Shown: piece after piece, positions 8,371 through 17,356 of the stretch
How positions within the stretch are numbered: position 1 is the first letter of the stretch
Layout of the letters: the number at the start of each line of letters is the position of its first letter
NCBI RefSeq assembly: GCF_023703325.1
Contig: NZ_JAMQGM010000041.1
Location: 1-64,000 of the forward strand
Source: Streptomyces meridianus
GTDB taxonomy: Bacteria; Actinomycetota; Actinomycetes; Streptomycetales; Streptomycetaceae
Direction of reading: 5' to 3'
DNA length: 64,000 nucleotides
Made by a program: the position numbers and the translations under genes
The notes under the pieces: model-generated
Told to the model about the DNA's origin: nothing
Seen by the model: the letters and a program-made list of their open reading frames with translations, nothing else
The model's database searches: none

Positions 8371-10035
8371 TCAGGCGTTGTAGAGGTCCGCCTTCTTCGG
8401 CTCGACGTCCTGCACCAGGTTGCTCATGAAGGTCGACCGGGTGCCGAAGACCTCGGTGTCCACGCCGTTCTCCTCCAGCATCCGCATGGTCGCGGCATGC
8501 ACGGAGCGCAGCACCGGGGTCGCGGCTCGCAGCGCGTCGTCCGCCATGAAGCGGTGCCGCCAGGGCGGGGACGCCCAGGCGTGCCGCAGGCCGAACGGTT
8601 CGGGCAGCGTGACCTTGCCGCCGAGGAAGTCGACGAACGGCGGGAACCAGGTGAAGGGGGCGCGCACTGCCAGCCGCACCACCTCGTCCGGCTTCACCAG
8701 GGGCTGGACGACCTCCTTCGTCTCCCAGAACCGCCAGCCGTTCGTGACCTCCTTCTTCTCCGGCTCCGGTTTGGTGGTGAAGAGCGAGTGCACCGGTCCG
8801 AGGGCGTGCCCGGTCACCTCGATGCGCAGGGTCTTGTGCAGCACCGTGACGGTGACCAGGAAGGTGAGGACCAGCTGGCCGTCCCACAGGACGAACTGGA
8901 CCCCGAGGTAGTGCCGGTTGCCGCTGCCGAACTGCTGCTCGTTGCAGATGCGCTGGATCTCGTGGCCCTTGATCCGGTAGGCGTCGGTGTCCGTGTTGTT
9001 GGGCCGGGTGACCTCCTTGGCACCCTCGCCGATCGGTGACACCACCCAGTGCGCCACGGACGGCTTGGGGAACCCGCCGGTGTGCAGCGGACCGCGTTCC
9101 AGCATCCGCAGCTGGTCGTGGATCGCGCGTATGACGTCCCAGCTGCGGAACGGGTTGAAGTCCTTGCCCGGTTCGGCCGAGACGAGCTCCTCGGCGAGGT
9201 GCCAGCTGCCCCACCGCGTGCCCATGCCCAGTATGCCCTTGGGCCCGGCGTAGAAGACGAGGTTGCTGTTCTGCTCGGCCGTCAGCTGCGCGAGGGCCTT
9301 GCGCAGCCGCTCGGCGCTCGTGTGGTTCGGGTCCTGCGGAACGGCCTCGGGGATCTTCGGGCCCAGACCGCTTCCGGTGAGCAGGCTCTCCCACCGGGCG
9401 CGCATGTCCTGCGCGCTGCGCTCGCAGATCTGCTTCGCCACCCACCAGCCGATGACCGGTGCCACCACCATCACCCGCAGGTACACGCCCCACAGCCCGG
9501 GCAGCGGCGGCCGGAGCAGGAACAGCAGGGACACGCCGCCCGCGACGACCAGCACGATCGAACCGAGTGCCGTCGCACGCCGGTTCTCGGGACCCGTGAT
9601 CGTCCGGCGCAGCTGGAAGGCGGTCAGCCACAGCAGGGTGCCGGGCAGGAACAGCAGGGCACTGAGCGCCATGACGACCGTCAGCTTGGCGTCCCGGGCC
9701 CGGCGTATCCGGGTCGCGGCCAGACAGTGCTCGACCACGGTCTGGGGCTCCGTCCCGAAGGACTGGATCAGGGGCTTGCGAGCCCCGCCGAGCAGCCGCA
9801 CCTGCACCGCCCGGGCGAACGCCTCTCCCAGATTCGGCTGGAACAGGGAGAGGAACGCGGACTTCGGCTTCTTGACGGTGGTCTTGTGCCACTCGTTGTC
9901 CGTCTTGAGGAACTCCTCCAGCGGGGTGTCGCGATAGGCCGCGGAAGCGAGGGCATGGGTCGCCGCGGTCTGACCGGCCGCCCCGGTCAGCGGAACCTGG
10001 GCCCCGGGGCTGAAGTCGAATCCGTCCTGTGCCAC
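8371..10035 (-). CDS. Uncharacterised membrane protein
   Basis: 554 residues from GTG 10035, chosen for the GGGGG tract five bases upstream; ATG 10059 in the same frame would add eight residues. About 115 soluble N-terminal residues (with a KTTVKKPKSAFLS segment) are followed by two pairs of hydrophobic helices (near LTVVMALSALLFLPGTLLW and at SIVLVVAGGVSLLFLL / YLRVMVVAPVIGWWVA), then a long soluble region, one further hydrophobic strand or helix (LVLTFLVTVTVL), and a soluble C-terminus. I recognise no domain. It follows the EF-G-like gene on the same strand after 305 bases, so it is probably separately transcribed. Confidence 0.78.
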   Translation of the reverse strand: MAQDGFDFSPGAQVPLTGAAGQTAATHALASAAYRDTPLEEFLKTDNEWHKTTVKKPKSAFLSLFQPNLGEAFARAVQVRLLGGARKPLIQSFGTEPQTVVEHCLAATRIRRARDAKLTVVMALSALLFLPGTLLWLTAFQLRRTITGPENRRATALGSIVLVVAGGVSLLFLLRPPLPGLWGVYLRVMVVAPVIGWWVAKQICERSAQDMRARWESLLTGSGLGPKIPEAVPQDPNHTSAERLRKALAQLTAEQNSNLVFYAGPKGILGMGTRWGSWHLAEELVSAEPGKDFNPFRSWDVIRAIHDQLRMLERGPLHTGGFPKPSVAHWVVSPIGEGAKEVTRPNNTDTDAYRIKGHEIQRICNEQQFGSGNRHYLGVQFVLWDGQLVLTFLVTVTVLHKTLRIEVTGHALGPVHSLFTTKPEPEKKEVTNGWRFWETKEVVQPLVKPDEVVRLAVRAPFTWFPPFVDFLGGKVTLPEPFGLRHAWASPPWRHRFMADDALRAATPVLRSVHAATMRMLEENGVDTEVFGTRSTFMSNLVQDVEPKKADLYNA

Positions 10036-10262
10036 TACCGCCCCCAACGCTGCGCGCATCCGATGGTGCGGCTCTGCCCGACTACCGCCCCGTGCACACC
10101 TTCTGAAGTGCATCTCAGCGTATCCGTGCGGGTGCCCATCCCGCAGGGGGTTGATCGGACGGGCCGTCAGCAGCCTGTTGGCGCGGAATGTCCGCGGCCC
10201 CGGGGCCCTCGCGGCCCCGCTGCCCGGGCGTCGCCTCTCGGTGAAGCCCAGGGACAGCCGTC

Positions 10263-10326
10263 GGCACGGGAACCCCTCCGCGGCGACCGGGCGAACTCCC
10301 GGTCCCTGCAGAGCCGTTCCCGTGCC
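10263..10326 (-). terminator. Branched hairpin after the EF-G-like gene
   Basis: An 11-bp outer stem (GGCACGGGAAC with GTTCCCGTGCC) encloses a 7-bp inner stem (GACCGGG/CCCGGTC). On the minus strand it starts 14 bases after the EF-G-like stop. The rest of the 305-base interval to 10035 holds no reading frame I can support. Confidence 0.5.
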
Positions 10327-10339
10327 TGTGGGCCGTGGG

Positions 10340-12538
10340 CTACGCGCCGGCCCCGGCTGTTTCGCGGATCTTCGACGCCACCTGGGCCGGCATCGGCTCG
10401 TGCCGGGCGTAGGCGCGGCTGAACCGTCCGGTGCCGTGCGACAGCGAGCGCAGATCGACGGCGTACCGGCCGATCTCCATCTCCGGGATCTCGGCCTTGA
10501 CCAGCGTGCGGCCCGGCCCGGACTGATCGGTGCCCACCACCCGGCCCCGCCGGCCCGACAGATCGCTCATCACCTGGCCCACGTACTCGTCGGCCACCAT
10601 GACCTGAACCTCCGAGACCGGCTCCAGCAGGTCGATCCGCACGGACGCGGCAGCCTCCCGGAGCGCCAAGGCCCCCGCGGCCTGGAACGCGGCATCGGAG
10701 GAGTCCACCGAGTGCGCCTTGCCGTCCACCAGGGTCACCCGGATGTCCACCAGCGGATATCCGGCGGCGATACCGCGGGCGGCCTGGGCCCGTACGCCCT
10801 TCTCCACCGACGGGATGAACTGCCGGGGCACGGCGCCGCCGACCACACGGTCGACGAACTCGATGCCCGACCCCGGCGGCAGCGGCTCCACCTCGATGTC
10901 GCAGATCGCGTACTGGCCGTGCCCGCCGGACTGCTTGACGTGCCGGCCGTGCCCGTTCGACGCGACGCCGAAGGTCTCGCGCAGCGCAACCCTGTGCGGC
11001 ACCGCATCGACCTGCACGCCGTACCGGCCGCGCAGCCGCTCCAGCACCACGCTCATGTGCGCCTCGCCCAGACACCACAGCACCACCTGACGGGTGTCCG
11101 GATTCTGCTCCAGCCGGGTCGTCGGGTCCTCGGCGACGAGCCGTGACAGGCCCTGCGAGAGCCGGTCCTCGTCCTGCTTGCTGTGCGCCTGCACGGCCAC
11201 CGGCAGCAGCGGGTCCGGCATCAGCCAGGGTTCCATCAACAGCGGATCGTCCTTCGACGACAACGTGTCGCCCGTCTCCGCCCGGCCGAGCTTCGCCGCG
11301 CAGACCAGATCGCCCGCGATCCCGCTCGGCAGGATGCGCTGCTGCTTGCCGAACGGCATCGACAGCGCGCCCACACGCTCGTCGACGTCGTGGTCCTCGT
11401 GACCGCGGTCCTCCAGGCCGTGGCCCGAGACGTGGACGGTCTCGTCCGGCCGCAGGGTGCCCGAGAAGATCCGGACCAGACTGATGCGCCCCACGTAGGG
11501 GTCGGAGAACGTCTTGACCACCTCGGCCGCCAACGGTCCGGCCGGGTCGCACTCGAGGGCGGGCCGCGGTTTGCCGTCCGGTGTCGTCACCGCCGGGAGT
11601 TCGCGCTCGGGAGGTGTGGGGAAACCGCCGGCGATCAGCTCCAGCAACTCCACCGTGCCCAGGCCGTACCGCGCGCCGTCGGCGGCCGGTGCGGCCGCGA
11701 GAACCGGGTGGAAGGACCCGCGCGCCACCGCCCTTTCCAGGTCCCCGACCAGGGTCTTGACGTCGATGTCCTCGCCGGCGAGATACCGGTCCATCAGGGT
11801 TTCGTCCTCGCTCTCGGCGATGATCCCCTCGATGAGCCGGTTGCGGGCCTCCTCGATCAGCGGCAGATGCTCCGGATCGGGCGGCTGCTCCGCGCGCTCC
11901 CCGTTCGAGTAGTCGAAGATGCGCTGGGAGAGCAGCCCGATGAGCCCGACGACCGGCGCGTGTCCGTCCCCCCCCGCCTCGCCGTGCAGCGGCAGGTAGA
12001 GGGGCAGGACCGCGTCCGGGTCCTCGCCGCCGAAGGTGCGCGCGCAGATCGCCGTCATCTCGTCGAAGTCGGCCCGCGCCGCCTCGAGATGGGTGACGAC
12101 GATGGCTCGCGGCATGCCCACGGCCGCGCACTCGTCCCAGACCATCCGGGTCGAGCCGTCCACGCCGTCGGAAGCCGAGACGACGAAGAGGGCCGCGTCC
12201 GCCGCTCGCAGACCGGCCCTCAACTCTCCGACGAAATCGGCGTATCCGGGGGTGTCCAGGATATTGATCTTGATGCCGTCCCATTCCACGGGGACCAGCG
12301 ACAGCTGGACGGAGCGCTGCCGGCTCTGCTCGATCTCGTCGTAGTCGGAGAGCGTGGTCCCGTCCTCGACCCGCCCCGGCCGGTTGATCGCCCCGGCCGC
12401 CAGGGCGAGCGCCTCCACCAGCGTGGTCTTGCCCGATCCGCTGTGGCCGACCAGCACGACGTTCCGTATCGCGGAGGGCCGGTCGGCCGTTGCCGCCCTG
12501 CCGGCGGCTCCGGGCTGTGTGCGTGTTTTGTCGCCCAT
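10340..12538 (-). CDS. EF-G-like translational GTPase paralogue (EF-G2 type)
   Basis: 732 residues with the five-domain layout of elongation factor G. Start is ATG 12538 with GGTGAGG upstream. The P-loop GHSGSGKTT is intact (31-39). Other G motifs deviate: DTPGY at 95-99 has Tyr where EF-G has the catalytic His, the NKMD position reads THLE (149-152), and the RGITI switch reads QRSVQL. The C-terminal domains look well conserved (VVGGAVPRQFIPSVEKG; MVADEYVGQVMSDLSGRRG). The mycobacterial EF-G2 paralogue was reported to bind GTP without ribosome-stimulated hydrolysis, which fits. It is not the housekeeping fusA, which normally lies in the str operon. Confidence 0.9.
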   Translation of the reverse strand: MGDKTRTQPGAAGRAATADRPSAIRNVVLVGHSGSGKTTLVEALALAAGAINRPGRVEDGTTLSDYDEIEQSRQRSVQLSLVPVEWDGIKINILDTPGYADFVGELRAGLRAADAALFVVSASDGVDGSTRMVWDECAAVGMPRAIVVTHLEAARADFDEMTAICARTFGGEDPDAVLPLYLPLHGEAGGDGHAPVVGLIGLLSQRIFDYSNGERAEQPPDPEHLPLIEEARNRLIEGIIAESEDETLMDRYLAGEDIDVKTLVGDLERAVARGSFHPVLAAAPAADGARYGLGTVELLELIAGGFPTPPERELPAVTTPDGKPRPALECDPAGPLAAEVVKTFSDPYVGRISLVRIFSGTLRPDETVHVSGHGLEDRGHEDHDVDERVGALSMPFGKQQRILPSGIAGDLVCAAKLGRAETGDTLSSKDDPLLMEPWLMPDPLLPVAVQAHSKQDEDRLSQGLSRLVAEDPTTRLEQNPDTRQVVLWCLGEAHMSVVLERLRGRYGVQVDAVPHRVALRETFGVASNGHGRHVKQSGGHGQYAICDIEVEPLPPGSGIEFVDRVVGGAVPRQFIPSVEKGVRAQAARGIAAGYPLVDIRVTLVDGKAHSVDSSDAAFQAAGALALREAAASVRIDLLEPVSEVQVMVADEYVGQVMSDLSGRRGRVVGTDQSGPGRTLVKAEIPEMEIGRYAVDLRSLSHGTGRFSRAYARHEPMPAQVASKIRETAGAGA

Positions 12539-12720
12539 GTGCCTCACCTTCCGGTCTGCACCTGCGTACTTCGAGCTTTCCACCACCGTCACCCTGCGTC
12601 CATACGTCCGGCGCGCGTCCGTCGACGGGTGCACGGCACGAGCGGCCCGGTGGCCTGGCTACGATGGGCCAGCCGACGCCTGTCCGGGGCGCGCGGCACC
12701 GACCGATCCCCGGGAAGGCC

Positions 12721-13392
12721 ATGCTGAACAAGTACGCGCGTGCGTTCTTCACGCGTGTCCTCACCCCCTTCGCCGCACTGCTGCTCAGGCTCGGGGTCAG
12801 TCCCGACACCGTCACCCTGGTGGGGACCGGCGGTGTCGTGGCCGGCGCACTGGTCTTCTTCCCCATGGGGGAGCTGTTCTGGGGCACGGTCGTGATCACC
12901 CTGTTCGTCTTCTCCGACCTGGTGGACGGCACCATGGCCCGCCTCTCGGGTCGGTCCAGCCGCTGGGGCGCCTTCCTGGACTCGACGCTCGACCGGGTGG
13001 CCGACGCGGCAGTCTTCGGCGGGCTGGCGCTCTGGTACGCGGGCGGGGGCGACGACCTGCTGCTGTGCGGCATCGCCATCTTCTGCCTGGCCGGCGGCCA
13101 GGTCGTCTCCTACACCAAAGCGCGCGGGGAGAGCATCGGGCTGCCGGTGAACGTCAACGGGCTGGTGGAACGGGCCGAGCGCCTCGTCATCTCCCTGGTG
13201 GCCGCCGGGCTTGCGGGACTGCACGCCTTCGGCGTGCCCTACATCGAGATCCTGCTGCCCATCGCGCTGTGGGTGGTGGCGGTGGGCAGCCTGATCACCC
13301 TCGGGCAGCGAATGGTGACCGTGCGAAGTGAGGCGGCGGAGATGGACGCTGCGGCGGCCCCCGGCACCGGGACCGGAGACGAGGCGGCATGA
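12721..13392 (+). CDS. pgsA: CDP-alcohol phosphatidyltransferase, probable phosphatidylinositol phosphate synthase
   Basis: Membrane enzyme of 223 residues making phosphatidylinositol phosphate from CDP-diacylglycerol and inositol phosphate (family knowledge for actinobacteria). The CDP-alcohol phosphotransferase signature D66-x2-D69-G-x2-AR-x8-G-x3-D87-x3-D91 is complete, with several hydrophobic helices around it. GGAAGG precedes the ATG. Its stop overlaps the start of the acyltransferase (ATGA), and that gene overlaps pimA, giving a three-gene unit equivalent to mycobacterial Rv2612c-Rv2610c. Position and partners argue for inositol rather than glycerol phosphate as acceptor. Confidence 0.93.
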   Translation: MLNKYARAFFTRVLTPFAALLLRLGVSPDTVTLVGTGGVVAGALVFFPMGELFWGTVVITLFVFSDLVDGTMARLSGRSSRWGAFLDSTLDRVADAAVFGGLALWYAGGGDDLLLCGIAIFCLAGGQVVSYTKARGESIGLPVNVNGLVERAERLVISLVAAGLAGLHAFGVPYIEILLPIALWVVAVGSLITLGQRMVTVRSEAAEMDAAAAPGTGTGDEAA

Positions 13393-14291
13393 AGGAGCAG
13401 GTCACGGACGCCCTGTACGGCCTGGGCTGGGCCACGGTCAAGCGGCTCCCCGAGCCGGCGGCCGAGGCCCTGGGGCGGACCGTCGCCGATACGGTCTGGC
13501 GTCGCCGCGGCAAGCAGATACTCCGCCTCGAGGCCAACCTCGCGCGGGTCGTCCCCGAAGCGGACGCGGACCGGCTCGCCGAGCTCTCGCGCGCCGGCAT
13601 GCGCTCCTACCTGCGGTACTGGATGGAGTCGTTCCGGCTCCCCGCGTACAGCAGGGACCGGATCCGTGACGCCTTCACGCCCGAGGACGTCCACCTGCTC
13701 GAGGAGGGACTCGCCTCGGGCCGAGGGGTGATACTCGCGCTCCCCCACCTGGGCAACTGGGACCTCGCCGGGGCCTGGGTCACCACGCAGCTCGGCGTGC
13801 CCTTCGCCACGGTCGCCGAGCGGCTCAGGCCCGAGACGCTGTACGACCGGTTCGTCGCCTATCGCGAGAGCCTCGGTATGGAGGTGCTTCCGCACAGTGG
13901 CGGCACCGCCTTCGGCACCCTGGCCCGCCGGCTGCGCGCGGGCGGCCTGGTCTGCCTCGTCGCCGACCGGGACCTGTCCGCCTCCGGCGTCGAGGTCGAC
14001 TTCTTCGGCGACCGCACGCGCATGCCCGCCGGGCCGGCGATGCTCGCCCAGCAGACCGGCGCCCAGTTGCTGCCCGTCACCCTCTGGTACGACGAGCCGC
14101 CGGTGATGGGCGGTCGGGTCCACCCGCCGGTGACGGTCCCCGAGCAGGGAACCCGGGCGGAGAAGACGGCTGCAATGACCCAGGCCCTCGCCGACGTCTT
14201 CGCCGGCGGAATCCGTGAACATCCGCAGGACTGGCACATGCTGCAGCGGCTCTGGCTCGCCGATCTCGAGCCTCGTGAGGAGAAGCCTTGA
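13389..14291 (+). CDS. Phosphatidylinositol mannoside acyltransferase homologue (PatA-like)
   Basis: 300 residues of the LpxL/HtrB-like lysophospholipid acyltransferase family. The HX4D catalytic motif is H120-LGNW-D125, followed by a conserved ADRDLSASGVEVDFFG region about 70 residues later. In mycobacteria the orthologue acylates the mannose of PIM1/PIM2 at the inner membrane face. It is translationally coupled to pgsA upstream (ATGA) and to the mannosyltransferase downstream (TTGA overlap), which supports a shared lipid pathway. The exact acceptor in this organism is inferred. Confidence 0.92.
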   Translation: MKEQVTDALYGLGWATVKRLPEPAAEALGRTVADTVWRRRGKQILRLEANLARVVPEADADRLAELSRAGMRSYLRYWMESFRLPAYSRDRIRDAFTPEDVHLLEEGLASGRGVILALPHLGNWDLAGAWVTTQLGVPFATVAERLRPETLYDRFVAYRESLGMEVLPHSGGTAFGTLARRLRAGGLVCLVADRDLSASGVEVDFFGDRTRMPAGPAMLAQQTGAQLLPVTLWYDEPPVMGGRVHPPVTVPEQGTRAEKTAAMTQALADVFAGGIREHPQDWHMLQRLWLADLEPREEKP

Positions 14292-15448
14292 GGATCGGCA
14301 TCGTCTGCCCCTATTCCTGGGACGTGCCCGGCGGCGTGCAGTTCCACATCCGGGATCTCGCCGAGCACCTCATCGCTCTGGGGCACGAGGTGTCCGTGCT
14401 CGCCCCCGCGGACGACGACACACCGCTGCCGGAGTACGTCGTCCCGGCCGGGCGCGCTGTCCCCGTCCCGTACAACGGCTCGGTGGCCCGGCTCAACTTC
14501 GGTTTCCTGTCGGCCGCGCGGGTCCGGCGATGGCTGCAGCACGGCCGCTTCGACGTGCTGCACATCCACGAACCCGCCTCGCCGTCCCTGGGCCTGCTCG
14601 CCTGCTGGGCGGCCCAGGGGCCGATCGTGGCCACCTTCCACACCTCGAACCCCCGGTCGCGCGCCATGGTGGCCGCCTATGCGATCCTGCAGGCCGCACT
14701 GGAGAAGATCAGTGCCCGGATCGCGGTGAGCGAGTATGCCCGGCGCACCCTCGTCGAGCACCTCGGCGGGGACGCCGTGGTGATCCCCAACGGCGTCGAC
14801 GTCGACTTCTTCGCCCGCGCCGAGCCCGAACCGCGCTGGCAGGGGCAGACCATCGGGTTCATCGGCCGGATCGACGAACCCCGAAAGGGGCTGCCGGTGC
14901 TGATGCGGGCCCTGCCGGAAATCCTCGCCGAACGCCCGGACGCCAGGCTGCTCGTCGCCGGCCGCGGGGACGAGCAGGAGGCGGTCGCCGGACTTCCGGA
15001 GAAGATGCGGGAGCGTGTGGAGTTCCTCGGCATGGTCAGCGACGAGGAGAAGGCCCGTCTGCTGCGCAGTGTCGATCTCTACGTCGCCCCGAACACCGGC
15101 GGCGAGAGCTTCGGCATCATCCTGGTCGAGGCGATGTCGGCGGGCGCCCCGGTACTGGCCAGCGACCTCGACGCCTTCGTGCAGGTCCTCGACGGGGGGG
15201 AAGCCGGGGAACTGTTCGCCAACGAGGAAGCCGGAGCCCTGGCCTCGGCGGCCGTCCGGCTGCTGGGGGATGCCGGGCGGCGCGCCGAACTGCGGGAACG
15301 GGGCATGAACCACGTCCGGCGCTTCGACTGGTCGACGGTGGGTGCGGACATCCTCGCCGTCTACGAGACGGTGACGGACGGCGCGGCCTCGGTCGCCGAG
15401 GACGAGCGCACCGGCCTGCGGAGCCGCCTCGGGCTCGCCCGCGGCTGA
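14288..15448 (+). CDS. pimA: GT4 glycosyltransferase, probable phosphatidylinositol mannosyltransferase
   Basis: 386 residues, two Rossmann-like halves of a GT-B enzyme. The N-terminus RIGIVCPYSWDVPGGVQ carries the glycine-rich acceptor loop, and the C-terminal half has the GT4 nucleotide-sugar signature (APNTGGESFGIILVEAMS with its E-x7-E). PimA transfers mannose from GDP-mannose to phosphatidylinositol in mycobacteria. It starts with TTG 14288, whose last bases overlap the preceding TGA, with GAGGAG upstream. Context with pgsA and the acyltransferase is the main reason for the PimA call. Confidence 0.92.
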   Translation: MRIGIVCPYSWDVPGGVQFHIRDLAEHLIALGHEVSVLAPADDDTPLPEYVVPAGRAVPVPYNGSVARLNFGFLSAARVRRWLQHGRFDVLHIHEPASPSLGLLACWAAQGPIVATFHTSNPRSRAMVAAYAILQAALEKISARIAVSEYARRTLVEHLGGDAVVIPNGVDVDFFARAEPEPRWQGQTIGFIGRIDEPRKGLPVLMRALPEILAERPDARLLVAGRGDEQEAVAGLPEKMRERVEFLGMVSDEEKARLLRSVDLYVAPNTGGESFGIILVEAMSAGAPVLASDLDAFVQVLDGGEAGELFANEEAGALASAAVRLLGDAGRRAELRERGMNHVRRFDWSTVGADILAVYETVTDGAASVAEDERTGLRSRLGLARG

Positions 15449-15544
15449 CCCGGCCCGGGCTCGGGCGCATCCGCAGGCGTGGTGCGGGCTGCCGTGGGGG
15501 AGCGCCGGTTTCCGCCGGACCGGGTGCCGGTACTGTGACCCGCC

Positions 15545-16087
15545 GTGAGCACACTGATCTGGATTGTCGTCGCCCTGGCCCTCGTCGGCGTCTACCTCAG
15601 CTGGACGGCCGGACGCCTGGACCGGTTGCACGCCCGCATCGACGCCACTCGCGCCGCCCTCGACGCCGCGCTCGTCCGGCGGGCCTCGATCAGCCAGGAG
15701 GTGGCCACCTCGGGTCTGCTCGACCCGGCCGCTTCGATGGTGCTGTATCAGTCCGCGCATGCCGCGCGGCAGGCCGACGAGGACGGCCGGGAGGTCGCTG
15801 AGAGCGAACTCAGCCAGGCGCTGCGGGCGGTGTTCGCCGAGAGCGCACAGGTGGACGCGGTACGGGAGGCCCCCGGAGGTGCGGAGGCCGCCGGGGAGCT
15901 GTCGGCCGCCGTCCGCCGGGTTCCGATGGCCCGCAGGTTCCACAACGACGCGGTGCGTGCCGCCCGGGCGCTGCGCCGGCACCGCAAGGTCCGCTGGTTC
16001 CGCCTCGCGGGCCACGCCCCGTTTCCGCTGGCCTTCGAGATGGACGACGAGCCCCCGGTCACCCTCGACGGCCGCGCGGTTCGCTGA
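15545..16087 (+). CDS. LemA-like single-pass membrane protein
   Basis: 180 residues starting at GTG 15545. One N-terminal hydrophobic helix (about residues 2-18) is followed by long amphipathic helices (DRLHARIDATRAALDAALVR), as in LemA-type proteins whose helical bundle projects into the cytoplasm or the cell exterior. The C-terminal 30 residues (RWFRLAGHAPFPLAFEM) are conserved-looking but unassigned. It lies downstream of pimA after a 96-base gap, where the mycobacterial cluster has a membrane-linked NUDIX protein; no NUDIX box is present here. Function unknown. Confidence 0.82.
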   Translation: MSTLIWIVVALALVGVYLSWTAGRLDRLHARIDATRAALDAALVRRASISQEVATSGLLDPAASMVLYQSAHAARQADEDGREVAESELSQALRAVFAESAQVDAVREAPGGAEAAGELSAAVRRVPMARRFHNDAVRAARALRRHRKVRWFRLAGHAPFPLAFEMDDEPPVTLDGRAVR

Positions 16088-16275
16088 CCGGACCGGAACG
16101 GCCCATGACGGGCCACTGGGTGCGAATTGGCCCTTGTCGCCCTGGATCCGGGTGGGGTTTCCTCTTGCGTGCAGCAGTGCGGGCGCACCTGCCCGCACCG
16201 GACGGCCGGGCGGAGCCGGTGGCGCAGCAGCCTACGATGGGCTCATCGCACGATTCATTCAAGTGAGGTCAAACC

Positions 16276-17205
16276 GTGTCCAGCGAGCTCTCCAGCACGT
16301 CTGCCCAGGTTCCCGGCGGCAATCCCGAGACCGGCACCGCGCGCGTCAAGCGCGGCATGGCCGAGCAGCTCAAGGGCGGCGTGATCATGGACGTCGTCAC
16401 GCCGGAGGAAGCGAAGATCGCCGAGGACGCCGGCGCGGTCGCGGTCATGGCCCTGGAGCGGGTCCCGGCCGACATCCGCAAGGACGGCGGCGTCGCGCGG
16501 ATGTCCGACCCCGACATGATCGACGGAATCATCAGCGCGGTCTCCATCCCGGTGATGGCAAAGTCCCGGATCGGCCACTTCGTCGAAGCGCAGGTCCTGC
16601 AGTCCCTCGGCGTCGACTACATCGACGAGTCCGAGGTCCTCACCCCCGCCGACGAGGTCAACCACAGCGACAAGTGGGCCTTCACCACGCCCTTCGTCTG
16701 CGGTGCCACGAACCTGGGTGAAGCTCTGCGCCGGATCGCCGAGGGCGCGGCCATGATCCGTTCCAAGGGCGAGGCGGGCACGGGCAACGTCGTCGAGGCC
16801 GTCCGCCACCTGCGCCAGATCAAGAACGAGATCGGCAGGCTGCGCGCGCTGGACAACCACGAGCTGTACGCGGCGGCGAAGGAGCTGCGTGCCCCGTACG
16901 AGCTGGTCAAGGAGGTCGCCGAGCTCGGCAAGCTGCCGGTCGTGCTGTTCTCCGCCGGTGGTGTGGCCACCCCCGCCGATGCCGCGCTGATGCGGCAGCT
17001 GGGTGCCGAGGGTGTGTTCGTGGGCTCGGGCATCTTCAAGTCCGGCGACCCGGCCAAGCGCGCCGCGGCCATCGTCAAGGCGACGACCTTCTACGACGAC
17101 CCGAAGATCATCGCCGACGCGTCCCGTGATCTGGGCGAGGCCATGGTCGGCATCAACTGCGACACCCTGCCCGAGGCGGAGCGCTACGCCAACCGCGGCT
17201 GGTAG
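16276..17205 (+). CDS. pdxS: Pyridoxal 5'-phosphate synthase, synthase subunit
   Basis: 309 residues, full length. With PdxT it makes PLP directly from ribose 5-phosphate, glyceraldehyde 3-phosphate and glutamine-derived ammonia, as a 12-mer coated by glutaminase subunits. A (beta-alpha)8 barrel with the conserved segments [18 protein letters not shown], the Lys-containing [10 protein letters not shown], and [10 protein letters not shown] in the phosphate site. The GTG start has GTGAGG upstream. A possible -10 (TACGAT, 16233-16238) lies in the 188-base upstream gap. Hairpins follow it, so pdxT is partly uncoupled. Confidence 0.96.
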   Translation: MSSELSSTSAQVPGGNPETGTARVKRGMAEQLKGGVIMDVVTPEEAKIAEDAGAVAVMALERVPADIRKDGGVARMSDPDMIDGIISAVSIPVMAKSRIGHFVEAQVLQSLGVDYIDESEVLTPADEVNHSDKWAFTTPFVCGATNLGEALRRIAEGAAMIRSKGEAGTGNVVEAVRHLRQIKNEIGRLRALDNHELYAAAKELRAPYELVKEVAELGKLPVVLFSAGGVATPADAALMRQLGAEGVFVGSGIFKSGDPAKRAAAIVKATTFYDDPKIIADASRDLGEAMVGINCDTLPEAERYANRGW

Positions 17206-17225
17206 TCCCGGCGCCAGAAGCACTC

Positions 17226-17264
17226 GATGGACGGCCCCGCCGGAGTCGGCCGGGGTCGTCCATC
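17226..17264 (+). terminator. Hairpin between pdxS and pdxT
   Basis: A 13-bp stem (GATGGACGGCCCC with GGGGTCGTCCATC, one G-T pair) and a 13-base loop lie 20 bases after pdxS. Probably a partial terminator that lowers pdxT relative to pdxS. Confidence 0.55.
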
Positions 17265-17268
17265 GGCT

Positions 17269-17288
17269 TTCCTCCGGAGACGGAGGAA
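17269..17288 (+). repeat. Second hairpin in the pdxS-pdxT interval
   Basis: TTCCTCCG and CGGAGGAA form an 8-bp stem around GAGA, directly after the first hairpin and about 70 bases before pdxT. Confidence 0.5.
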
Positions 17289-17356
17289 CCGAACGACCCG
17301 TGCACGACAGAGCGGTGCGGGCGCGCACGGCGTCCCGCACCCGGAAGAGGTAGCCC

